A stretch of DNA of 9,058 nt from Trebonia sp036501515 (GTDB lineage: Bacteria; Actinomycetota; Actinomycetes; Streptosporangiales; Streptosporangiaceae). A program made the translations under genes and the position numbers. How positions within the stretch are numbered: position 1 is the stretch's first letter; each line of letters starts with the position of its first letter. Under the pieces are notes generated by a model. It had not been told where the DNA came from and searched no databases. It saw only the letters and a list, made by a program, of their open reading frames with translations. The stretch lies in the NCBI GenBank assembly GCA_036501515.1, contig DASYAD010000085.1:1-9058 (forward strand), given 5' to 3'. Shown one piece after another: positions 4,887 through 9,058 of the stretch.

Positions 4887-6668
4887 ATGAGGGGCATTGC
4901 GAGGCGAGACGGGGCGGGGTCAGCCGGTTTGCGGCGCTGGCCCCGCCTGCTGCTCCTTTACTGCGTGATCTGCCCGCCGGCCGCGTTCCTGGTCGTCACC
5001 GCCTACTGCCCGATGTGGAGCGGGCGGCCGCTGCTCGCCCTGGGCAACACGGTGCTGTCGATGGCGTTGCTCTGCGCGGGCATCCTGCTGCTCGACGAGC
5101 CGTCCCAGCGCAGCTCGGCGGGCATGCTGCTGGGCGCGAGCGTCCTGCTCACCTGCGGCTGGCTCAACGTCTGGGAGACGGGGCCGCTGCCGCTGATTTC
5201 GGTGCTGGCGAGCCCGGCCGGGACGATCCTCGCCGCCTGGGCGATGTTCTGCTATCCAAGCTCGCCGCACGAGCCGCGGGCGGGCAACCGGTTCTTTACC
5301 GTGATCCTGGTCTGTTTCCTGCTTGGCGAAGTGTGCTGCATCGTGACGTCCCGGCCGGAATGGGCCGGTTTCGATTTCGCCGCCTCGGCGTGGTGGCCTG
5401 CCTGGTTTCCCAGTCAGTCGTTCACCGCCGCCGCGCAAGTGGGGCTCGACATCGCCGGGATCACCTTTACCTTCGCTTACATGCTGCTGTGGGGCGCCCG
5501 CTGGCGGCGGGCGCGGGGCATCTCGCGCAGCCTGGCGCTGCCGGTCGCGGTCGCGGCCTCGGTCAACGGCGCGATAACGGTGGTCGAGCTCGTCGCGGAC
5601 ATGGTCTCGGCCAGCCCGGACGTCATGAACATCGTTTATACGGTCGAGGCTTACCTGCAGATCGGCGTGCCCGCCGCGTTCGTGGTCTCGATCATGCGCC
5701 GCCGGTTCGCCCGCACCCGGATCGCGGACCTGCTGCTGCGGCTGCGCGGACCGTCGCGGGCGGCGTCGATCACCGACGCCCTGCGCGACGTCTTCGAGGA
5801 CCCGCTGCTCGACGTCGTCGGCTGGGCGCCGGGGGTGAACCAGGGCAGCGACCCCGTGAACCAGGGCCGCGCGCACCCGCCGCCCGCGGGCGACCGCTTG
5901 TGCCTCCCGGTCGACACCAGCTCCGGCGAGCGGCTCGCCGTGATCCTGGCCGATCCTTCGCTGTCGGCCAAGGACGACCTGGTGACGTCCGCGGTCGCGG
6001 CCAGCTGCTTCGTGCTTGAGAACGCCAGGCTCGAGGCCGTGCTCGCCGACCAGCTGCGGGAGGTGCGCGACTCGCGGCTGCGGATCATCCAGGCGGGGAT
6101 GGCCGAGCGGCGGCGGCTGGAACGCGACCTGCACGACGGTACGCAGCAGCGGCTGCTCGCGCTGAAGATCATGCTGGCCGCCGCGGAGTCCGAGGTGTCC
6201 GGCTCGCAGGCGGGCACGATCATCAACCGGGTCAGGAGCGAGCTGGGCGTGGTGATCGAGGAGCTGCGGAACCTGGCCCACGGCATTCACCCGGCCGTGC
6301 TCAGTCAGGTCGGTCTTGAGCAGGCGATCAGGTCGCTGGCCGAGCGCTACACGATCCCGATCGACGTGGACCTGCCGCCCGCCCGGTTCGACGAGGCCGC
6401 GGAACTGACCGCCTATTACGTCATCGCCGAGTCGGTCACGAACGCCATCAAGCACGCGTCGGCCAGCCGGATCAGCATCCGCGGCAGCAAGTCGGGCGGG
6501 TGGCTGCGGATCAGTATCGCCGACGACGGCTGCGGCGGGGCGAGCGCCGCCGCCGGAACGGGTATCCACGGGCTGATCGACCGTGCCCGGGGCGTGGGCG
6601 GAGACGTCGAGATCGACAGCCCGCCGGGTGAGGGCACCCGGATCCGCGCGGTGATCCCGTGCGGGTAG
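4887..6668 (+). CDS. membrane sensor histidine kinase, NarL/DesK-type, 593 aa
   Basis: Sensor kinase of a two-component system. About eight hydrophobic segments (roughly residues 20-41, 47-68, 77-96, 103-121, 134-152, 180-203, 212-235 and 243-266) form an N-terminal membrane sensor with no large extracellular domain. A degenerate GAF-like region (about 299-378) and a coiled linker follow. The HisKA_3 domain carries phospho-acceptor His416 in ERDLHDGTQQR and the AHGIHPAVL signature. HATPase_c has an N-box Asn519, a G1 box DDGCGG at 546-551 and a GTGIHGL G2 box. An in-frame 21-bp duplication at 5835-5867 gives VNQG twice (from residues 317 and 324) in a loop. The start is uncertain: ATG at 4827 or 4860 and GTG at 4713 are in frame; 4887 is chosen because upstream codons lack GC bias, though its RBS is weak. 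It overlaps the response regulator by 10 bp. Signal unknown. Confidence 0.9.
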   Translation: MRGIARRDGAGSAGLRRWPRLLLLYCVICPPAAFLVVTAYCPMWSGRPLLALGNTVLSMALLCAGILLLDEPSQRSSAGMLLGASVLLTCGWLNVWETGPLPLISVLASPAGTILAAWAMFCYPSSPHEPRAGNRFFTVILVCFLLGEVCCIVTSRPEWAGFDFAASAWWPAWFPSQSFTAAAQVGLDIAGITFTFAYMLLWGARWRRARGISRSLALPVAVAASVNGAITVVELVADMVSASPDVMNIVYTVEAYLQIGVPAAFVVSIMRRRFARTRIADLLLRLRGPSRAASITDALRDVFEDPLLDVVGWAPGVNQGSDPVNQGRAHPPPAGDRLCLPVDTSSGERLAVILADPSLSAKDDLVTSAVAASCFVLENARLEAVLADQLREVRDSRLRIIQAGMAERRRLERDLHDGTQQRLLALKIMLAAAESEVSGSQAGTIINRVRSELGVVIEELRNLAHGIHPAVLSQVGLEQAIRSLAERYTIPIDVDLPPARFDEAAELTAYYVIAESVTNAIKHASASRISIRGSKSGGWLRISIADDGCGGASAAAGTGIHGLIDRARGVGGDVEIDSPPGEGTRIRAVIPCG

Positions 6669-8236
6669 GCATCGCGGAAGACTCGCCGCTGTTCCGCGAG
6701 GGCCTGCTCATGCAGCTTGAGCGGCTCGGCGTGCAGGTCGCGATGGCCGTCGCGTCCGGTGACGAGCTGCTCGCGCGGGCCAGCCGCGACCCGGTCGACG
6801 CGGTCATCCTGGACGTGCGGATGCCGCCCACGTTCACCGACGAGGGCCTGCGGGCGGCGGAGCAGCTCGCCGTCAGCCAGCCGGCCGTCGGCATCTTGCT
6901 GCTCTCGCAGTACGACGAGCTCGCCTACGCGACCCGGCTGTTCGCTAACGGCTCGAACCGCCGCGGCTACCTGCTGAAGGACCACGTCGACAACGCCGCG
7001 TCGCTGCGGGACGCGCTCGAGCGGGTCTGCGCGGGCGAGTCCGTCATCGACGCCACCCTGGTCGACCGCCTGCTGAGCCACCAGCGTCAGCTCAGCAAGC
7101 TTGACCGGCTCACCGAGGTCGAGCAGGACATCCTCGCCCACCTGGCCGAGGGCCGCTCCAATCTCGCGATTCACAAGGTCACGAAGCTGACCGAGAAGAC
7201 GATCGAGTCCTACATCACCCGCATCTACGCGAAGCTCGATATCCCGGTGACACCCGACGACAACCGGCGGGTCCTCGCGGTCCTGGCCTGGCTGCGCGCG
7301 GGTCCGGATCCGGTGCCTCCGCCGTCCTTACAAAATCCCCTCGGGCGCGCTCCGGCCGAGGTAGGCGCCCTGCTCCTCGAGCCTGCGCTGGAGCGCGGGC
7401 ACGTCGACCGCGTCGCCGGCCACCCCGGCGCGCAGCGCCATCGCGGCGGCCAGCCCGGCCGCCTCGCCCATCACGAAGCACGGCCCGGTGACCCGGGCGG
7501 CCGCGTGCGCGCCGTGCGTCATCGACGCGCACCGCCCGGTCACATACAGGTTCGCGGCGCGCTGCCCGTTCCCGCGCGGACCCGGCAGAATGATACGGAA
7601 CGGGAGCTGGTTGAAGCCCCGCTCCTTCCGCTGCCAGCGGAAGTCGACACTGCCTGCCACATGGGCTTCGACTGGCCACCCGTTGACGCCGATCGTGTCG
7701 GCGAAGTCGGCGCAGTCGAGCACGTCGTCTTCGGTCAGCTGGTACGGGCCGACGATCCGGCGGGTCTCGCGGATGCCGATCTGCGGCGCGATGTCAACGA
7801 TGTAGGAGTCCTCGAAGCCCGGCGTGCGGTCCCTGATGAACGTGAACGCGCCGAGGGCCTGCTGGCGGCCCGTCAGTTCGCCGCGGGTGAGTTCGTCGAC
7901 GTTCGTACCGTCGATCGCGCCGCCGTCCTCCCGGCGCAGCTGGGTCAGGTTGGCCCGCCACTCCAGCGGATTGCGCTGCGGCCTGACGATCGGCTTCTTG
8001 CGCGGGAACGTGTGCGTGCCCGCCCGCTCTGCCTCGTCCATCAGCCGCTCGACGGTGCGCCACGGCGCCGGGCCGGCCCTGGCGACGTCCACGCCGTTGA
8101 TGCGGAACATCAGCGACGGGTACATCATCCCGTCGACCGGCGGCGCCTTCTCATGCGGGACGCCGGCCCAGGCGGCGAGGTCCCCGTCGCCCGAGGCGTC
8201 GATGAAGAACCGCCCCCTGACGGCGTGGCGGCCTGA
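6659..8236 (+). CDS. NarL/LuxR-family response regulator with stop-less antisense extension (525 aa as read; module about 215 aa)
   Basis: Partner of the upstream kinase. The GTG start at 6659 overlaps the kinase stop by 10 bp. Receiver domain: Asp8, phospho-acceptor Asp52 (VILDVRMPP), Ser83, Tyr104 and Lys107. A LuxR/GerE helix-turn-helix occupies about residues 149-196 (TEKTIESYITRIYAKLDI), followed by the DDNRRVLAVLAWL tail found in related actinobacterial regulators. This normal module is complete near residue 215 (about 7303). No stop is present in frame until 8234-8236; residues from about 216 to 525 are read antisense through the oxidoreductase gene and have the Arg/His/Gly/Pro-rich look of shadow translation. 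Either the natural stop was lost (mutation or sequence error) or the cell really makes a tailed protein. Function: DNA-binding regulator, possibly of the divergent dehydratase operon (inference). Confidence 0.8.
   Translation: MRVGIAEDSPLFREGLLMQLERLGVQVAMAVASGDELLARASRDPVDAVILDVRMPPTFTDEGLRAAEQLAVSQPAVGILLLSQYDELAYATRLFANGSNRRGYLLKDHVDNAASLRDALERVCAGESVIDATLVDRLLSHQRQLSKLDRLTEVEQDILAHLAEGRSNLAIHKVTKLTEKTIESYITRIYAKLDIPVTPDDNRRVLAVLAWLRAGPDPVPPPSLQNPLGRAPAEVGALLLEPALERGHVDRVAGHPGAQRHRGGQPGRLAHHEARPGDPGGRVRAVRHRRAPPGHIQVRGALPVPARTRQNDTERELVEAPLLPLPAEVDTACHMGFDWPPVDADRVGEVGAVEHVVFGQLVRADDPAGLADADLRRDVNDVGVLEARRAVPDERERAEGLLAARQFAAGEFVDVRTVDRAAVLPAQLGQVGPPLQRIALRPDDRLLARERVRARPLCLVHQPLDGAPRRRAGPGDVHAVDAEHQRRVHHPVDRRRLLMRDAGPGGEVPVARGVDEEPPPDGVAA
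7304..7313. repeat. 10-bp palindrome at the convergent junction
   Basis: CCGGATCCGG is a perfect palindrome just after the end of the recognisable response regulator. It is too compact to be a good hairpin terminator and has no T-tract. No other terminator is visible in the roughly 25 bp between the regulator module and the oxidoreductase stop. Confidence 0.3.
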
Positions 8237-8707
8237 CTTGGACTCGATCAGGACCGCGTCGATTTCCCCGTCGCTGTTCATGACCGCGCCGACGGCCATC
8301 GCGTGGAACAAGATCCTCGCCCCTGACCCGGCGACGAGCTCATCGGCGGCGATCTTGTAAGCGGAGATGTCGAACGCCTGTGCCGCGATGCCTTCGGCGA
8401 TCGTCAGGTGCGGCGCGTTGAGGCCGTCAAGTTTGGCCAGCCGGTCGAGGAGCTCGTCGGCCAGCCCGCGGATCACCCGGACGTCGGCTCCGTGGGTCCG
8501 CGCGTGCAGCCCGCAGAAGGTGGACAGCCCGCCCGCCGTTCCGGCCCCGCCGAGGAATCCGTACCGCTCGATCAGCAGCGCGGACTGTCCGGCCCTGGCC
8601 GCCGCAGTGGCGGCCATGATCCCGGCCGGCCCGCCGCCCACCACGACGACGTCGAACTCCCCGTACACCGGAGTCCGCCGGCTCGGCTCGGTGATCGTGG
8701 CGGCCAC
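7328..8707 (-). CDS. FAD-dependent oxidoreductase (FAD_oxidored family), 459 aa
   Basis: Flavoprotein oxidoreductase. The N-terminal FAD-binding Rossmann fold shows GGGPAG at residues 24-29 with Glu47 at the end of beta-2 binding the ribose. The GGAGTAGGLSTFCG loop follows, then FIDASGDGDLAAWAGVP. Near the C-terminus is TGRCASMTHGAHAAARVTGPCFVMGEAAGLAAAMA, the second FAD-contact block. These are hallmarks of the PF12831-type FAD_oxidored family, whose substrates are mostly unassigned. There is no signal peptide or membrane segment, so it is probably cytosolic. The GTG start at 8707 is supported by AGAGGAG at 8714-8720. It is separated by 102 bp from the gene upstream on the same strand and converges on the response regulator, whose open frame runs antisense through its 3' two thirds. 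Whether it belongs to the left-hand catabolic operon's pathway cannot be told. Confidence 0.93.
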   Translation of the reverse strand: MAATITEPSRRTPVYGEFDVVVVGGGPAGIMAATAAARAGQSALLIERYGFLGGAGTAGGLSTFCGLHARTHGADVRVIRGLADELLDRLAKLDGLNAPHLTIAEGIAAQAFDISAYKIAADELVAGSGARILFHAMAVGAVMNSDGEIDAVLIESKSGRHAVRGRFFIDASGDGDLAAWAGVPHEKAPPVDGMMYPSLMFRINGVDVARAGPAPWRTVERLMDEAERAGTHTFPRKKPIVRPQRNPLEWRANLTQLRREDGGAIDGTNVDELTRGELTGRQQALGAFTFIRDRTPGFEDSYIVDIAPQIGIRETRRIVGPYQLTEDDVLDCADFADTIGVNGWPVEAHVAGSVDFRWQRKERGFNQLPFRIILPGPRGNGQRAANLYVTGRCASMTHGAHAAARVTGPCFVMGEAAGLAAAMALRAGVAGDAVDVPALQRRLEEQGAYLGRSAPEGIL

Positions 8708-8713
8708 TCACTG

Positions 8714-8720
8714 CTCCTCT
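8714..8720 (-). promoter_or_regulatory. ribosome binding site of the FAD oxidoreductase
   Basis: AGAGGAG on the minus strand lies 6 nt before the GTG at 8707-8705 and supports that start over internal alternatives. Immediately upstream the leader contains a short CTG/CCG-type trinucleotide run (about 8721-8740). Confidence 0.8.
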
Positions 8721-8784
8721 GCTGCCGCTGCTGCCGTTGCTCCCGCGACGGCGGGTCCTCTCTTGATCCTGGGTCACAGGGGTT

Positions 8785-8813
8785 CATATACGGTCCCGAC
8801 GACCCATGATCAT
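8785..8813 (-). promoter_or_regulatory. possible promoter of the FAD oxidoreductase
   Basis: On the minus strand TATATG (8790-8785) is the only clear -10-like hexamer in the 102-bp gap. A -35 at 17-bp spacing would fall at 8813-8808, inside the perfect palindrome at 8803-8816. That hexamer (ATGATC) is a poor match to consensus, so any promoter here would be activator-dependent or weak. Tentative. Confidence 0.25.
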
Positions 8814-8816
8814 GGG
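8803..8816. promoter_or_regulatory. perfect 14-bp palindrome, operator candidate
   Basis: CCCATGATCATGGG is fully self-complementary about a GATC centre. It overlaps the TGA stop (8812-8810) of the gene to the right and lies about 96 bp upstream of the oxidoreductase start. With no loop and no T-tract it is a better dimeric-regulator site than a terminator. Confidence 0.45.
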
Positions 8817-9058
8817 ATAACACGGGCGGGGATTTCCTTCTCGCTGACCTTGGTGATCGCGGGCGGGCGGTCGAAGGGGCCGAACGTCTCGACGATGGAC
8901 GACACGCCAGCGTTGGGCGCGCCGGCCACCACGATCTGCACCGCGTCGATGGAGCTGATCAGCTGGACGCGGCTGTCCAGATGCTCAGGCGGGGTCACCT
9001 CGACCGCGTCCGGGTGGTCGGCGGGAAGCCGCCAGCCGGTACCGCCGGCGATGGCCTC
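8810..9058 (-). CDS. unrecognised protein, C-terminal 82 codons (5' end beyond window)
   Basis: An open minus-strand frame enters from the right edge and ends at TGA 8812-8810. It codes for 82 residues in this window. The translation looks like a real protein: balanced composition, GC-rich third positions, and segments such as RVQLISSIDAVQIVVAGAP and FDRPPAITKVSEKEIPARVIP. The frame stays open to the edge without needing the internal GTG at 8998, so it is most likely the 3' end of a longer gene. I do not recognise the family. It is on the same strand as the FAD oxidoreductase with 102 bp between, so the two may be co-transcribed, unless the palindrome and TATATG in the gap mark a separate promoter. 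Confidence 0.65.
   Translation of the reverse strand, partial: EAIAGGTGWRLPADHPDAVEVTPPEHLDSRVQLISSIDAVQIVVAGAPNAGVSSIVETFGPFDRPPAITKVSEKEIPARVIP

Noticed and set aside
4920..6569. A 549-codon minus-strand open frame opposite the histidine kinase
   Set aside because: The kinase strand has clear HisKA_3 and HATPase motifs. The antisense translation is Arg/Gly/His/Pro-rich shadow sequence without a domain or RBS.
7304..8236. Residues from about 216 to 525 of the response regulator frame as a new fused domain
   Set aside because: The composition matches antisense shadow translation, and the opposite strand encodes a well-conserved FAD enzyme in the same bases. The open frame itself is kept as a finding, but no domain can be claimed.
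8721..8740. CTG/CCG triplet-rich stretch as a functional repeat
   Set aside because: It is short and imperfect and lies in a GC-rich leader. Nothing distinguishes it from chance.

Overview
The window is very GC-rich, with strong G/C at third codon positions, several GTG starts and long accidental antisense reading frames. This points to a high-GC actinomycete (Actinomycetota). The domain styles agree: a NarL/DesK-type kinase with the actinobacterial GAF-HisKA_3-HATPase layout, and a LuxR-type regulator overlapping it. The genus cannot be named from this sequence. No rRNA, tRNA, CRISPR array or insertion sequence is visible.

Left half (210-4692, minus strand): a four-gene catabolic-looking operon. 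In transcription order it holds an IlvD/Edd-family dehydratase (4692-3010), a zinc-dependent medium-chain alcohol/polyol dehydrogenase (3013-2000, ATGA overlap with the dehydratase) and two classical short-chain dehydrogenases (1920-1054 and 980-210). A 17-bp tandem repeat fills much of the gap after the zinc dehydrogenase, and a 49-bp tandem repeat array lies beyond the operon end at the left window edge. Dehydratase plus several sugar/polyol-type dehydrogenases suggests non-phosphorylative oxidation of a sugar, sugar acid or polyol; the substrate cannot be read from the sequence. The dehydratase keeps the three cluster cysteines and the catalytic Ser, but the Glu that supplies one Mg2+ ligand in this family is a Leu.

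Middle (4693-7303, plus strand): a divergent intergenic region of about 195 bp carries a promoter candidate and nested inverted repeats. It is followed by a two-component system: a membrane histidine kinase with about eight transmembrane helices and a NarL/LuxR response regulator that starts inside the kinase's last codons. Divergence from the dehydratase operon makes that operon a reasonable regulatory target, but this is inference.

Right (7328-9058, minus strand): an FAD-dependent oxidoreductase (FAD_oxidored type), with the 3' end of an unrecognised gene upstream of it running off the right edge. A perfect 14-bp palindrome overlaps that gene's stop codon and lies at the expected promoter position of the oxidoreductase gene.

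The oddest structure is at the convergent junction. The response regulator is complete by about 7303 but has no stop in its own frame until 8234-8236, so its reading frame runs about 900 bp antisense through the oxidoreductase gene, in exact codon register. Other points of interest are the missing metal ligand in the dehydratase, the two tandem repeat arrays and the nested inverted repeats at the divergent promoter. No wholly new multi-gene system can be demonstrated from this window.
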